A stretch of DNA of 47,902 bases from Neomegalonema sp. (GCF_028688855.1 NZ_JAQTXI010000026.1:1-47902); one strand, 5' to 3'; positions 27,833 through 37,657 are shown, numbered from the stretch's first letter. Numbers and translations: made by a program. Notes: a model not told the origin generated them from the letters alone.

Positions 27833-29125
27833 TCAGAGGCGCTTCTCGACGGCGTGGAGCATCTGCGCCCCGAGTTCATACCACCCTTCGCGCAAGGCCC
27901 GGCAAGGCGCCTGCGCGAGGGGCTTCTCCGGCAGGGGAATCCCTTCGAGCGGCAGGTCTCCGAGGAGATGCGCCGCCAGAGCCGCCCCGAAGACCGTGCC
28001 CGGCGCGATGCCGCGTCCGTTGTAGCCGCAGATCGCCAGAGCCTGAGGCCCCAGCCGATGCAGACGCGGCAGGCTGTCGTCGGTCATGCCGATCACGCCG
28101 AACCATTCGGCCTCGAAAGGGATCTCCGCGAGGTCGGGATGAAGGGCGGCCATGGCCCGACGCGCCCAATCCCGGTGAATCCGCGCGCCGATCCCCTGAA
28201 GCGCCCCGACGCTCCCCACCACCAGCCTTCCGGCGGCGTCCATGCGGAAGGAGGTCAGAACCTCCTTGGTGTCCCAGGCGCCTTGGCGCTGCGGCAAGAT
28301 CTGCGCCCGCAGAGCCTCCGGCAAAGGCGCAGTGGCGAAATTGAAGTAAGGCAGGCGGGTTTGTTGTCCGGCGGCCTCGGGCCAGAGATCGCGCCCGTAA
28401 GCATCTGTCGCGAGGATCAGGCGCGGCGCCCTCGCCGAGCCGCCCGGCGTGCGGACGATCCAAGCCTCGCCGTCATGGCGGGCCTCAAGGGCGGGCGAGC
28501 CGCCGCAGATCCGCGCCCCCGCCGCCAGAGCCGCCCCCGCCAGACCTCGCGCATAGGCCAGAGGCTGGATCGTCCCGGCGCGGCGATCCAGAAGCGCGCC
28601 TTCGTAAATGCCTGAGCCGACCAATCCGGCGGCGGCCTCGCGGCCGAGAAGCTCGACGTCGGCGCCGCGCGCCTTCCACTGGCGTTCGCGCTCCTGAAGC
28701 TCGGCCATCCCCTTGCGCCCGACGCCGCAATGGAGCGTGCCCGCATGGACCGCCTCGCAGGAGATGCCATGGCGCGCGATCAGGCGGAAGACCCGCTCCG
28801 GCCCCGCGCCGAGCAGGTCCAGCAGGGCCTCGCCGCGCTCCGGCCCGAAGGATTCGAGCACCGCCTCCGGCATGACCCACATGCCCGCGTTGACCAGCCC
28901 GACGTTGCGTCCGGCGCCGCCGAAGCCGGGTTCTTCGGCCTCCAGAACGAGGGTCCGCATGCCGCCTTCGGCCAGATGCAGCGCCGCCGAAAGCCCCGTA
29001 TAGCCCGCGCCGATCACCAGAGCCTCGACCTGCGCCTCTCCGGCCAGAGAGGGCGTCTCGGGCGCGGGCGGGGCGCTGCGCGCCCAGAGTCCATGACTGC
29101 GGGGATCTTGCGTGAGCGGCGACAT
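27833..29125 (-). CDS. amaA: FAD-dependent oxidoreductase, probable L-pipecolate oxidase
   Basis: The 430-residue protein has the DAO-type dinucleotide fold near residue 37 (VIGAGYTGLSAALHLAEGG), GFGGAGRNVGLVNAGMWV near 67, and a C-terminal GYNGRGIAPGTVFG motif near 378 that contacts FAD. The start SPLTQDPRSHGLW and the divergent neighbour, an ALDH7-type dehydrogenase, match the amaA-amaB pair of Pseudomonas. There AmaA oxidises L-pipecolate to piperideine-6-carboxylate in lysine catabolism. That function is inferred from family and context, not proven. ATG 29125 is chosen because the FAD motif follows at the normal distance; longer upstream frames run antisense through amaB. A 150-bp divergent promoter region lies between them. 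Confidence 0.75.
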   Translation of the reverse strand: MSPLTQDPRSHGLWARSAPPAPETPSLAGEAQVEALVIGAGYTGLSAALHLAEGGMRTLVLEAEEPGFGGAGRNVGLVNAGMWVMPEAVLESFGPERGEALLDLLGAGPERVFRLIARHGISCEAVHAGTLHCGVGRKGMAELQERERQWKARGADVELLGREAAAGLVGSGIYEGALLDRRAGTIQPLAYARGLAGAALAAGARICGGSPALEARHDGEAWIVRTPGGSARAPRLILATDAYGRDLWPEAAGQQTRLPYFNFATAPLPEALRAQILPQRQGAWDTKEVLTSFRMDAAGRLVVGSVGALQGIGARIHRDWARRAMAALHPDLAEIPFEAEWFGVIGMTDDSLPRLHRLGPQALAICGYNGRGIAPGTVFGAALAAHLLGDLPLEGIPLPEKPLAQAPCRALREGWYELGAQMLHAVEKRL

Positions 29126-29275
29126 GGCGGCACCCGGAAAGGGAGGAGGATCCGCCCTTTCTCGCGCGGATTCCCGCGCCGCGCCAGAGGCTTCGCGCAA
29201 GCCGGACGGGGTGGCTTTGCGGGGGTCTCCATGTTTAAGCTGGCGGCGATTCCCTGTTTGCAAGAAAGGCCCGCC

Positions 29276-30796
29276 ATGTCGCCCTCGCCTCTCGCCGCCC
29301 GGACCGCCGGAATTCTCGCCCGACTGGGAGTCCCGGCCTCCGCCTTTCAGGGCGGGCCTCTGGACAGCCGCTCGCCGCTGACCGGCGAAGTCGTCGGCGG
29401 ACTGACGCCCCATTCCCTCGCGCAGGTCGCTCAGGCCGTGGAGCGGGCGCAGGCGGCCTTCCGGATCTGGCGCGAAGTCCCCGCGCCGCGTCGGGGCGAG
29501 CTTGTGCGCCTCCTCGGCGAGGAATTGCGCGCCGCCAAGGAGGATCTCGGGGCGCTGGTCTCCATCGAGGCGGGGAAAAGCCGCTCCGAGGGCCTCGGCG
29601 AAGTTCAGGAGATGATCGACATCTGCGATTTCGCCGTGGGCCTCTCGCGCCAGCTCTACGGCCTGACCATCGCCAGCGAACGCCCCGGACATCGCATGAT
29701 GGAGACATGGCATCCGCTGGGGCCGGTGGGGATCATCTCGGCCTTCAACTTCCCGGTGGCGGTCTGGTCGTGGAATGCGGCTCTGGCTCTGGTCTGCGGC
29801 GATCCGGCGATCTGGAAGCCCTCGGAGAAGACGCCCCTGACCGCCCTCGCCTCTCAGGCCGTGCTGGAGAAGGCTCTGGCGCGCTTCGGATCGGCTCCGG
29901 AGCATCTGAGTCAGGTCCTCATCGGCGGGCCGGAGATCGGGGCGGCCCTGGTCGAGAGCCATGGCGTTCCGCTGATCTCGGCCACGGGCTCGACCCGCAT
30001 GGGCCGGATCGTCGGGCCGAAGGTCGCGGCGCGCTTCGGACGCACGATTCTGGAGCTGGGCGGCAATAACGCGGCCATCGTCGCGCCGACGGCGGATCTC
30101 GACATGACTCTGCGCGCCGTGGCCTTCGGCGCCATGGGCACGGCGGGCCAGCGCTGCACCAGTCTGCGGCGGCTCTTCGTGCAGGACTCGGTCTACGACG
30201 CCCTCGTGCCGCGCCTGAAGAAAGCCTACGCCTCGGTTTCGGTGGGCGATCCCCTCGCGACGGAGGCCCTCGTGGGGCCGCTGATCGACAAGGCCGCTCA
30301 TGACGGCATGGTCAAGGCTCTGGAGGCCGCGAAGGCGGCGGGCGGGATCGTCCATGGCGGCGGGCGCGAGGCCGTCGGGCCGGAAGCGGCCTGGTATGTG
30401 CGCCCGGCCCTCGTGGAGATGCCCGGGCAGCTCGGCCCCGTGCTGGAGGAGACCTTCGCCCCGATCCTCTACGTCATGCGCTATGCGGAGCTTGAGGAGG
30501 CCGTCGCCGCCCAGAACGCCGTGACGGCGGGGCTTTCCTCGGCGATCTTCACGCGGGACCTGCGCGAGGCGGAGCGTTTCCTCTCGGCGGCGGGCTCGGA
30601 TTGCGGCATCGCCAACGTCAACATCGGCACTTCGGGCGCCGAGATCGGCGGCGCCTTCGGCGGCGAGAAGGAGACCGGGGGCGGACGCGAATCCGGCTCC
30701 GACGCCTGGAAGGCCTACATGCGCCGCGCCACCAACACCATCAATTACTCCGACGCCCTGCCTCTGGCTCAGGGCGTGGTCTTCGACCTCGAATGA
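29276..30796 (+). CDS. amaB: ALDH7-type dehydrogenase, probable piperidine-6-carboxylate dehydrogenase
   Basis: The 506-residue aldehyde dehydrogenase has the catalytic Glu in LELGGNNAAIV near residue 262 and the nucleophilic Cys in GQRCTSLRRLFV near 292. GIISAFNFPVAVWSWN lies near 154, and the C-terminus KAYMRRATNTINYS...GVVFDLE is typical of ALDH7. Members oxidise alpha-aminoadipate semialdehyde (the open form of piperideine-6-carboxylate) to aminoadipate with NAD. With the divergent amaA-like oxidase it forms a pipecolate/lysine breakdown pair. ATG 29276 follows AGAAAGG. A hairpin terminator lies just past the stop. Confidence 0.85.
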   Translation: MSPSPLAARTAGILARLGVPASAFQGGPLDSRSPLTGEVVGGLTPHSLAQVAQAVERAQAAFRIWREVPAPRRGELVRLLGEELRAAKEDLGALVSIEAGKSRSEGLGEVQEMIDICDFAVGLSRQLYGLTIASERPGHRMMETWHPLGPVGIISAFNFPVAVWSWNAALALVCGDPAIWKPSEKTPLTALASQAVLEKALARFGSAPEHLSQVLIGGPEIGAALVESHGVPLISATGSTRMGRIVGPKVAARFGRTILELGGNNAAIVAPTADLDMTLRAVAFGAMGTAGQRCTSLRRLFVQDSVYDALVPRLKKAYASVSVGDPLATEALVGPLIDKAAHDGMVKALEAAKAAGGIVHGGGREAVGPEAAWYVRPALVEMPGQLGPVLEETFAPILYVMRYAELEEAVAAQNAVTAGLSSAIFTRDLREAERFLSAAGSDCGIANVNIGTSGAEIGGAFGGEKETGGGRESGSDAWKAYMRRATNTINYSDALPLAQGVVFDLE

Positions 30797-30799
30797 TCC

Positions 30800-30830
30800 G
30801 GGAGAGGGGGCCGCGCAAGGCCCCCTTCCC
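30800..30830. terminator. Bidirectional hairpin between amaB and proV
   Basis: GGGAGAGGGGGCC (30800-30812) pairs with GGCCCCCTTCCC (30819-30830) around GCGCAA in the 36-bp gap between two convergent genes. The T content after the stem is low in both directions, but the stem is long and its position is right. Confidence 0.6.
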
Positions 30831-30832
30831 GA

Positions 30833-32089
30833 TCAGGCGGCGGGCCTGGCGTCCTCGGCCTGCTTCTGCGCCTCCCGGGCGGCGGGGGGAGGCCCGGCTT
30901 CGGCGGGCGGTTCGGGGGCGGGCTCCATGGCCAGAACCTCGCCGATCCGCTCCTGATGGACGAAGCCGCGCAACTGGTCGTCCTGCATCACCGCCAGAGG
31001 CAGGTCGGTGCCCATGGCCATGGGCAGGGCCTCGGCCAGCGCCGAGCCGTGTTCGATGCGCGGCGGCTCCTGAGCCAGCTCCGAGGGGCTGGCCGAAGAG
31101 CCCTCCGCCACGGCCACCTGAAGCGCCGCCTCGGTCAGAACGCCCTGGAAGGCGCCGCTCCTGTAGACGAAGCCATAGGTCTCGCCCGCCTTGCGCATCT
31201 CGGCCAGAGCCCGGTCGAGGTCGTCATGCGCGATGCGATGCGCGGGAGGCTTCATCAGCTTCTCGACGGTCAGCACCTTGGCGCGGTTCACATCCCGCAC
31301 GAAGGCCCGGACGTAGTCGTCGGCGGGCTCAAGCAGGATCTCGTTGGGCGTCCCGACCTGCACGAGCGCGCCGTCCTTGAGGATCGCGATCCGGTCGCCG
31401 AGGCGCAGGGCCTCGTCGAGGTCATGGGTGATGAAGACGATGGTCTTCCTGAGCTGCGCCTGAAGCTCGACGAGCTGGTCCTGCATCTGGCCGCGGATCA
31501 GGGGATCCAGCGCCGAGAAGGCTTCGTCCATCAGCAGGGCGTCGGGGTCGTTGGCCAGAGCCCGCGCCAGCCCGACGCGCTGTTGCATGCCGCCCGAAAG
31601 CTGCCCCGGATATTGCTTCTCGAAGCCCTCCAGACCCACCGTCTTGAGCCATTCCATGGCCTTGGCCTCGCGTTCGGCGCGAGGCACGCCCCGCACGCTC
31701 AGGCCATAGGCGGCGTTCTCCAGCACCGTCCGGTGCGGCATGAGCCCGAAGCGCTGGAACACCATCCCGAGCTTCTCGCGGCGGAATTTCTCCAGACGCC
31801 GGGCGTCGTATTTGAGGATGTCCTCGCCCTCGAAGAGGATCTGGCCGTCGGTGGGGTCGATCAGCCGGTTGAAATGGCGGATCAGCGTGGATTTGCCCGA
31901 GCCGGACAACCCCATGATCACGAAGATCTCGCCGCGCTTGATCTCCAGCGAGACGTCGCGCAGGCCGACCGTGCAGCCGGTCTTCGCGAGGATCTCGTCC
32001 TTCGCCGCCCCCTCGCGGAGGAGGCGCAGGGCCTCGGCCGGGTTCTCGCCGAAGATCTTCGTGACGTTCCGGACTTCGATCATGCTCAT
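30833..32089 (-). CDS. proV: Glycine betaine/proline-type ABC transporter ATPase
   Basis: The 418-residue protein is a ProV/OpuA ATPase. It has Walker [10 protein letters not shown] near residue 60, [19 protein letters not shown] near 112, signature [16 protein letters not shown] near 163, and Walker [14 protein letters not shown]. After the ATPase domain comes a pair of CBS-like segments (about 270-395), which sense ionic strength in OpuA-type systems. A Pro/Ala-rich tail follows ([15 protein letters not shown]). It is the last gene of a proX-proW-proV operon and starts 4 bp after proW. It probably imports compatible solutes or choline. Confidence 0.94.
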   Translation of the reverse strand: MSMIEVRNVTKIFGENPAEALRLLREGAAKDEILAKTGCTVGLRDVSLEIKRGEIFVIMGLSGSGKSTLIRHFNRLIDPTDGQILFEGEDILKYDARRLEKFRREKLGMVFQRFGLMPHRTVLENAAYGLSVRGVPRAEREAKAMEWLKTVGLEGFEKQYPGQLSGGMQQRVGLARALANDPDALLMDEAFSALDPLIRGQMQDQLVELQAQLRKTIVFITHDLDEALRLGDRIAILKDGALVQVGTPNEILLEPADDYVRAFVRDVNRAKVLTVEKLMKPPAHRIAHDDLDRALAEMRKAGETYGFVYRSGAFQGVLTEAALQVAVAEGSSASPSELAQEPPRIEHGSALAEALPMAMGTDLPLAVMQDDQLRGFVHQERIGEVLAMEPAPEPPAEAGPPPAAREAQKQAEDARPAA

Positions 32090-32093
32090 GGCC

Positions 32094-32948
32094 TCAGCCC
32101 TCCCCGCCGCGGATCTGCATCCGGCGTCCGAAATTCTGCGTGATGCGGTCCAGCACGATGGCGAGGATCACGATGACCAGGCCGCCGATCAATCCGCGTC
32201 CGGCGTCGTTGCGCTGAAGCCCGAGCAGGACCGTTTCACCCACGCCCCGCGCCCCGATCATCGAGGCGATGACCACCATGGCCAGAGCCATCATCATGGT
32301 CTGGTTGAGCCCCGCCATGATCGAGGGCAGAGCCAGAGGCAACTGCACCCCGCGCAGCATCTGCCAGCGGGTCGCGCCGAAGGCCCGCGAGGCTTCCACC
32401 ACCTCGGCGTTGACCTGGCGAATGCCCAGCTCCGTCAGACGGATCAGCGGCGGCGCGGCGTAGATCACCGTCGCCAGCACGGCGGGCACCTTGCCCAAAC
32501 CAAAAAGCATCGCCGCCGGAATGAGATAGACGAAGCTCGGGATGGTCTGCATGAGGTCGAGGATGGGGCTCAGAACGGCCCGGAAGCGCGTCGAGCGCGC
32601 CGACAGCACCCCGAGCGGCAGGCCGATCAGCGCCGAGATCAGCACCGCCACCAGCACGATGGCGAGAGTCTGCATGGCCTGCTCCCAGAGTCCGAAGCAG
32701 CCGATCAGCCACATCAGGAAGGTCAGCCCCGCCGCCATGAGCAGATGGCGCGAACTCGCCCAGGCCAGGCCGAAGACCACCGCCAGCAGAACCGCCGGAT
32801 GCAGATCCCGCAAGCCCGTCTCGATGAACAGCAGGATCTTGAGAATGAAGCCGGAGACGGCCTCGAAGCCGTCCCCGTAATTGACGATCAGATGGCGGAC
32901 GAATTGGTTGACGCCATCCGCGATGGGTTTGCCCAGATCGACGAACAT
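32094..32948 (-). CDS. proW: Glycine betaine/proline-type ABC transporter permease
   Basis: The 284-residue permease has about 6 membrane segments and the ProW pattern [10 protein letters not shown] near residue 128, [20 protein letters not shown] near 148, the EAA loop [17 protein letters not shown] near 200, and [20 protein letters not shown] near 229. ATG 32948 is chosen because [15 protein letters not shown] begins the conserved part and GGATTCCTCC lies just upstream on the coding strand. It lies between proX and proV on the same strand, with a strong hairpin in the 109-bp gap after proX. Confidence 0.93.
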   Translation of the reverse strand: MFVDLGKPIADGVNQFVRHLIVNYGDGFEAVSGFILKILLFIETGLRDLHPAVLLAVVFGLAWASSRHLLMAAGLTFLMWLIGCFGLWEQAMQTLAIVLVAVLISALIGLPLGVLSARSTRFRAVLSPILDLMQTIPSFVYLIPAAMLFGLGKVPAVLATVIYAAPPLIRLTELGIRQVNAEVVEASRAFGATRWQMLRGVQLPLALPSIMAGLNQTMMMALAMVVIASMIGARGVGETVLLGLQRNDAGRGLIGGLVIVILAIVLDRITQNFGRRMQIRGGEG

Positions 32949-32998
32949 GGAGGAATCCTTCCGAGGCGCTCGGAGAAACAGGAAAGAACGGACGACGG

Positions 32999-33026
32999 CG
33001 CGGAGCAGGCCGGACCCTGCTCCGCG
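32999..33026 (-). other. Intercistronic hairpin between proX and proW
   Basis: CGCGGAGCAGG (32999-33009) and CCTGCTCCGCG (33016-33026) form a perfect 11-bp stem with a 6-base loop. It lies 31 bp past the proX stop and before proW. With no T run it probably acts as a processing or stabilising element that favours proX message, not as a complete terminator. Confidence 0.55.
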
Positions 33027-33057
33027 TCGCGTCCCGGCGAGGGGAGGACAGGCGCTC

Positions 33058-34086
33058 CTAGAGCGCCGCCTCGACCCGCGCCGCGACCTCCTCGGGCGTC
33101 CATGCGCGCCACTGGTCCTTGTTCTCGCGCAGGAACTGGAGCGCCGCCTCTTCGGCGGAGCCGTCGGTCTCCTGCATCCAGGCGAGCAGGTTCGAGACCT
33201 GCTGGCCGGTGGTCTCATAGGCGCGCAGGAACTCGACCAGCTGCGGCGCCGCCTTCACGAAATCCGGATTGGCGCTGATCGTCACCTCGATCACGGGGAA
33301 GGCCGTGGCGGCGGCCACCTTCTCGGGATCTTCTTCGGCCTGAAGGGCGTCCCAGACCGCCTGATCGAAGGGCGGCTCCTCCAGCATGGTCACCTGGTCG
33401 CCCAGCTTGCCGAGCAGCCAGGTCGGGCCCCAGTAATAGAAGACGATCGGCCGCTTGCGCAGGACCGCCGCCTCGATGGCGCCCGAAAGCGCCGCGCCCG
33501 AACCGGGACGGAAATTCACGTAATCCGCGGTCAGGCCATAGGCGTGGAGCTTCTTCGTCGAGACGCCTTCGGCGCCCCAGCCGGGCACGCCGTTGTAGAA
33601 GCGGCCCTTTCCGGGCTCCTCGGGATCACGGAAGACCTCCTTGAAGCGCGGCAGATCCTCCACCGACTTCAGACCCTCGGCGGGGCCGCCCTCGGCGGTG
33701 AGGTAATCCGGCACGAACCAACCCTGGATCGCGTCGGGGAAATTCACCCCGAGATCCACGGCTTCGCCCTTTTCAATCGCAGGGTCGTAGATGTCGCGCA
33801 CGTTGTCGCGCCACATCTCCATGGTCACGTCGACGTCGCCGCGCAGCTGGCCGTTGAGCAGGGGAACCGTCGTCCCCGGCAGGACGTCGGTGCGGCAGCC
33901 GTAGCCCTTTTCGAAGATGAAGCGGGCGATCTCGGTGTGGACGGCGTTGGAATCCCAGTCCAGGCCCGCGAAGACGATGGGGCGGTTCAATTCGCAGGCT
34001 TCGGCCTGCGCAAGGCCCGTCGAGAGGCCCGAAATGGCGAGAAAACCCAGCACGACGCGCGCGCCGGCCTTTTGAAAGGATCGCAT
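33058..34086 (-). CDS. proX: Glycine betaine/proline-type periplasmic binding protein
   Basis: The 342-residue protein has a signal peptide ending near AQAEA at residue 29. The mature part starts CELNRPIVFAGLDWDSNAVHTEI, then TTVPLLNGQLRGDVDVTMEMW near 71, with many Trp residues suitable for the aromatic cage that binds quaternary amines (for example in WFVPDYL, YYWGPTWLLG). The C-terminal part LAWMQETDGSAEEAALQFLRENKDQWRAW fits the OpuAC family. It is first in its operon. Betaine, choline or proline betaine are all possible substrates. The promoter should lie in 34087-34367. Confidence 0.93.
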   Translation of the reverse strand: MRSFQKAGARVVLGFLAISGLSTGLAQAEACELNRPIVFAGLDWDSNAVHTEIARFIFEKGYGCRTDVLPGTTVPLLNGQLRGDVDVTMEMWRDNVRDIYDPAIEKGEAVDLGVNFPDAIQGWFVPDYLTAEGGPAEGLKSVEDLPRFKEVFRDPEEPGKGRFYNGVPGWGAEGVSTKKLHAYGLTADYVNFRPGSGAALSGAIEAAVLRKRPIVFYYWGPTWLLGKLGDQVTMLEEPPFDQAVWDALQAEEDPEKVAAATAFPVIEVTISANPDFVKAAPQLVEFLRAYETTGQQVSNLLAWMQETDGSAEEAALQFLRENKDQWRAWTPEEVAARVEAAL

Positions 34087-34425
34087 CGATCAAGACTCCG
34101 TTGCGCCCCGCACTCCGGCGAAGCTCAAGAGCCGACGCCTGCGGGCGCCGACGCTCATTGAGTGTGGGACGACGGACGGAACCCGACGCCCGAGCGAATC
34201 GGCCTCGCCCGTTCCGAAAAGACGAAGGGGAGGGCCAGAACCGGAGCCTTCCGCACGCCTCGGCGCAGAAGACTCGAAGCGGCGCCCGGAAAAAGGGCCG
34301 CCGGATGATGGACATCATGTAACCTCTGGAGCGGCCTTCGTCAAACCTCCTGGCGCGCAAAAGAAGTCCGCCGCGTCGGGGACGCGGCGGAAATCTTTTG
34401 GATTCAAGATGTTATCGGAAAAAAC
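34087..34425. promoter_or_regulatory. Intergenic region upstream of proX, including the doxX terminator
   Basis: This 339-bp stretch has no gene I can support. It should carry the promoter of the proXWV operon. A small minus-strand frame overlapping it (34360 downwards) has no family resemblance. The right end holds the doxX terminator (34368-34390). I could not identify a confident -35/-10 pair or an osmotic control element. Confidence 0.4.
34368..34390 (-). terminator. Rho-independent terminator of doxX
   Basis: CCGCCGCGTC and GACGCGGCGG form a perfect 10-bp stem around a 3-base loop. It is followed on the minus strand by ACTTCTTTTG, a usable T tract. It lies 35 bp past the doxX stop. Confidence 0.75.
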
Positions 34426-34824
34426 TTATTCCTTGCCGCGCGCGGCGTCGACGCTCCAGGGGCCGGGGCCCGCGAAGACGAAATAGAGGAACACGAAGCA
34501 ATAGAGGATCGCCGCGTCGCCGCCGTTGAGCAGCGGATAGACGCTGCGCGGCGCATGGGCGATGAAATAGGCGAAGGCCATCGTCCCCGAAGCGAGGAAG
34601 GCGGCGGGCCGCGTCAGGAAGCCGACGGCGATCAGCGCGCCCGCGACCAGTTCGATCACGCCCGCGAACCAGGACATGCTCCCCATCGCGGGGACGCGCT
34701 CCATCGCGGGGAAGCCCAGCAGCTTCCCCGTGCCATGGGCGAGGAAGACCAGACCGGACATGATGCGCAGCAGGCTCAGGGCCTGAGGACGCCAGCCGTT
34801 CAGCTTCAGGACGAGATCATTCAT
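34426..34824 (-). CDS. DoxX-family membrane protein
   Basis: The 132-residue protein has four hydrophobic segments and DoxX-family features: LLRIMSGLVFLAHGTGKLLGF near residue 18, SWFAGVIELVAGALIAVGFLTRPAA near 49, and AFAYFIAHAPRS near 83. DoxX proteins are inner-membrane proteins linked to redox or respiratory functions, but the reaction of this subgroup is unknown. ATG 34824 is chosen because the first membrane segment follows at the family's usual distance; the longer frame upstream is Arg-rich and overlaps the pepN promoter region. A clear terminator follows. Confidence 0.88.
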   Translation of the reverse strand: MNDLVLKLNGWRPQALSLLRIMSGLVFLAHGTGKLLGFPAMERVPAMGSMSWFAGVIELVAGALIAVGFLTRPAAFLASGTMAFAYFIAHAPRSVYPLLNGGDAAILYCFVFLYFVFAGPGPWSVDAARGKE

Positions 34825-34996
34825 GAGGCCACCTGATTTCAAGGCAAGGAGAAATTTCCGAGTCTCCTTATCGGATTTCCCGGACGCCGCACAGCCCGGC
34901 TCCGCGCTTCGTGATCGCGCCGCGAGCCGCGCCCGCCGCTTTCCTTTCCGGACGGCCCGCGCTATGGCTCGAAGGCCCCCATCCGAGGAAGCCGCC

Positions 34997-37657
34997 ATGC
35001 GCCCCGACGACTCCGCCCCCGCTCCCGCTCCGGTCCTGCTCGCCGATTACGCGCCGCCGCCCTACCTGATCGACACGGTCCGCCTGACCTTCGAGCTGGA
35101 GCCTCAGGCGACCCGCGTGACGGCGGCTCTGGCCATGCGGCGCAATCCGGCGGCTCCGGCGGAGGCCCCGCAGGATCTGCGCTTCGACGGACGCGGCCTC
35201 CGGCTGCTCGCGGCCTCGCTCGACGGGCGCCCCCTGCCCGCCGCCAACCTCGCCCTCGACGAGGAGAGCCTGACCGTTCCGGCGGCGCTGATCCCTCAGG
35301 GGGGGGCCTTCCTCTGGGAATGCGTCACCGAGATCGCGCCGGTCTCCAATGCGGCGCTCGAAGGGCTCTACATGTCGAAGGGCATGTATTGCACCCAGTG
35401 CGAGGCCCAGGGCTTCCGCAAGATCACCTATTTCCTCGACCGTCCCGACGTCATGGCCGTCTACGAGGTGCGGATCGAGGCGGAGAGGTCTTCCTGTCCG
35501 GTGCTGCTCTCGAACGGCGATCCCGTCGCGCGGGGCGAGCTGCCGGAGGGACGCCATTTCGCCGAATGGCGCGATCCCCATCGCAAGCCGAGCTATCTCT
35601 TCGCTCTGGTGGCGGGGAATCTCGTCTCGCATGAGGATCGGTTCACGACCGCCTCCGGGAAGCCGGTGGATCTGAGGATCTACGTCCGCCCCGGCGACGA
35701 GGACCGCTGCGCCTACGCCATGGATTCGCTCAAGCGCGCCATGACCTGGGATGAAGAGGCCTATGGCTGCGAATATGATCTCGGGCTGTTCATGATCGTC
35801 GCCGTGGACGACTTCAACATGGGCGCCATGGAGAACAAGGGCCTCAACATCTTCAATTCGAAATACGTCCTCGCCAGCCCCGAGACCGCCACCGACGCCA
35901 CTTACGTCAACATCGAATCCATCGTGGCGCACGAGTATTTCCACAACTGGACCGGCGACCGCGTCACCTGCCGCGACTGGTTCCAGCTGACCCTGAAGGA
36001 AGGCCTGACCGTCTTCCGCGACCAGAAGTTCACCCAGGACCAGAGGTCGCGGGCGGTGCACCGCATCGCCGACGTCATCGCCCTGCGCGGGCGGCAGTTC
36101 GACGAGGACGCCGGACCCCTCGCCCATCCGCCGAGGCCCCGGAGCTATCTGGAGATCAACAATTTCTATACGGCGACCGTCTACGAGAAGGGCGCCGAGA
36201 TCGTGGGCATGCTCCACCGGCTGCTCGGGCCGGAGTTCTACCGCAAGGCCACGGACCTCTACCTCGGCCGCCATGACGGCGAGGCCGCCACCCTGGAGCA
36301 GTTCCTCGCCTGTTTCGAGGAGGTTTCCGGCCGCGACCTGAAACAGTTCTTCCGCTGGTGGACCCAGGCCGGAACCCCGCGTCTGAAGGTCTCCGAAGCC
36401 TACGACCCCGAGGCCCGGCGCTACGCCCTGACCGTGGCGCAGCAGGTTCCGCCCACGCCCGGCGAGCCGAAGAAGGAGCCTCTGCATGTTCCCCTCGCGG
36501 TGGGGCTGCTCGGGGCGAACGGCGCGCCTCTGGAGATCGGCGGCGAAGGCGAGGATCAGACCAGGATCCTCGAACTCACGGCGCCCGAGCAGGTCTTCGT
36601 CTTCGAGGGAATCGCCGAGAAGCCCGTCCTCTCCTTCCTGCGCGACTTCTCGGCCCCCGTCATCGTCGAGCGCGAGACGGAGGCGGCCGACCGCGCCTTT
36701 CTGCTGATCCATGATCCCGATCCCTTCAACCGCTGGGAGGCGGGGCGCGACTTCGCCCGCTCCACCCTGCGCGGCCTGATCCGCGAGGCGCGATCGGGCG
36801 CGGCTCCGGCGGGCGGCGAGGATTACGCCGAGGCGCTCGCGGCGGCTCTGGCCGATTCGCGGCTCGAACCCGCCTACAAGGCGCTGCTCCTCGCCACGCC
36901 CGGCGCCGAGGAGATGGCTTCCGAAGCCGCCCGACGCGGCGAAACCGCCGATCCCGACGCCATCCACGCCGCGAAGGCCCATCTGACGCGGCTTCTGGCG
37001 CGGCGTCTCGAACCCGCGCTGCGCGCGGCCTACGCGGAGTTCGCCGCTCCCGAGCCCTATTCCCCCGACGCCGCCAGCGCGGGGCGTCGGGCGCTGAAGA
37101 ACGCGGCTCTGGGCTATCTCGCCCGTCTGGACGGCGATCTCGCGGCCCGTCAGTTCGCGTCCGCCGCCAACATGACCGACGAAGCCGCCGCCCTGAGCGC
37201 CCTCGTCGCCGCCGACGCCCCCCAGGCGGAGGCCGCCCTCGCCCGCTTCCACGAGCGCTGGCGCAAGGATCCGCAATTGCTCGACGACTGGTTCCTGCGC
37301 CAGACCCAGGCGCCGCGCGCCGATCTCGTGGAGCGGCTGGAGGCCCTGACGCGCCATCCGGATTTCGAATGGCGCACGCCCAACCGCTTCCGGGCGCTGA
37401 TCGGCGGCTTCATGGCGAATCACTGGCGCTTCCACGCCGCCGACGGCTCGGGATACCGCTTCGCGGCCCACTGGATCGGGCGGATGGATCTGCTCAATCC
37501 GCAGATCTCGGCCCGCATCGCCAAGGGATTCGAGAGCTGGCGGCGCTATGACGAAACGCGGCAGGCTCAGGCCCGCGCCGCCATGAACGACATGCTCCGC
37601 GCCGAACGCAAGCCCTCGAAGAATCTCTACGAGATTCTCGGCAAGATCCTGGGGTGA
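34997..37657 (+). CDS. pepN: Aminopeptidase N (M1 family)
   Basis: The 886-residue protein is a cytoplasmic M1 zinc aminopeptidase that removes N-terminal residues from peptides. The exopeptidase motif GAMENKG is at about residue 276. The zinc site HEYFHNWTGDRVTC starts near 312, with the third ligand in KEGLTVFRDQ about 20 residues on. The C-terminal domain FRALIGGFMANHWRFHAADGSGYRF and LLNPQISARIAKGFESWRR match the proteobacterial PepN subgroup. ATG 34997 is chosen from GAGGAAG upstream and the short tail before the conserved LADYAPPPYLIDTVRLTFEL. The LMW phosphatase gene overlaps its stop, so the two are co-translated. Confidence 0.96.
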   Translation: MRPDDSAPAPAPVLLADYAPPPYLIDTVRLTFELEPQATRVTAALAMRRNPAAPAEAPQDLRFDGRGLRLLAASLDGRPLPAANLALDEESLTVPAALIPQGGAFLWECVTEIAPVSNAALEGLYMSKGMYCTQCEAQGFRKITYFLDRPDVMAVYEVRIEAERSSCPVLLSNGDPVARGELPEGRHFAEWRDPHRKPSYLFALVAGNLVSHEDRFTTASGKPVDLRIYVRPGDEDRCAYAMDSLKRAMTWDEEAYGCEYDLGLFMIVAVDDFNMGAMENKGLNIFNSKYVLASPETATDATYVNIESIVAHEYFHNWTGDRVTCRDWFQLTLKEGLTVFRDQKFTQDQRSRAVHRIADVIALRGRQFDEDAGPLAHPPRPRSYLEINNFYTATVYEKGAEIVGMLHRLLGPEFYRKATDLYLGRHDGEAATLEQFLACFEEVSGRDLKQFFRWWTQAGTPRLKVSEAYDPEARRYALTVAQQVPPTPGEPKKEPLHVPLAVGLLGANGAPLEIGGEGEDQTRILELTAPEQVFVFEGIAEKPVLSFLRDFSAPVIVERETEAADRAFLLIHDPDPFNRWEAGRDFARSTLRGLIREARSGAAPAGGEDYAEALAAALADSRLEPAYKALLLATPGAEEMASEAARRGETADPDAIHAAKAHLTRLLARRLEPALRAAYAEFAAPEPYSPDAASAGRRALKNAALGYLARLDGDLAARQFASAANMTDEAAALSALVAADAPQAEAALARFHERWRKDPQLLDDWFLRQTQAPRADLVERLEALTRHPDFEWRTPNRFRALIGGFMANHWRFHAADGSGYRFAAHWIGRMDLLNPQISARIAKGFESWRRYDETRQAQARAAMNDMLRAERKPSKNLYEILGKILG

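Noticed and set aside
34868..37471. 867-codon minus-strand open frame opposite pepN
   Set aside because: Shadow frame; the M1 peptidase motifs are all on the plus strand.
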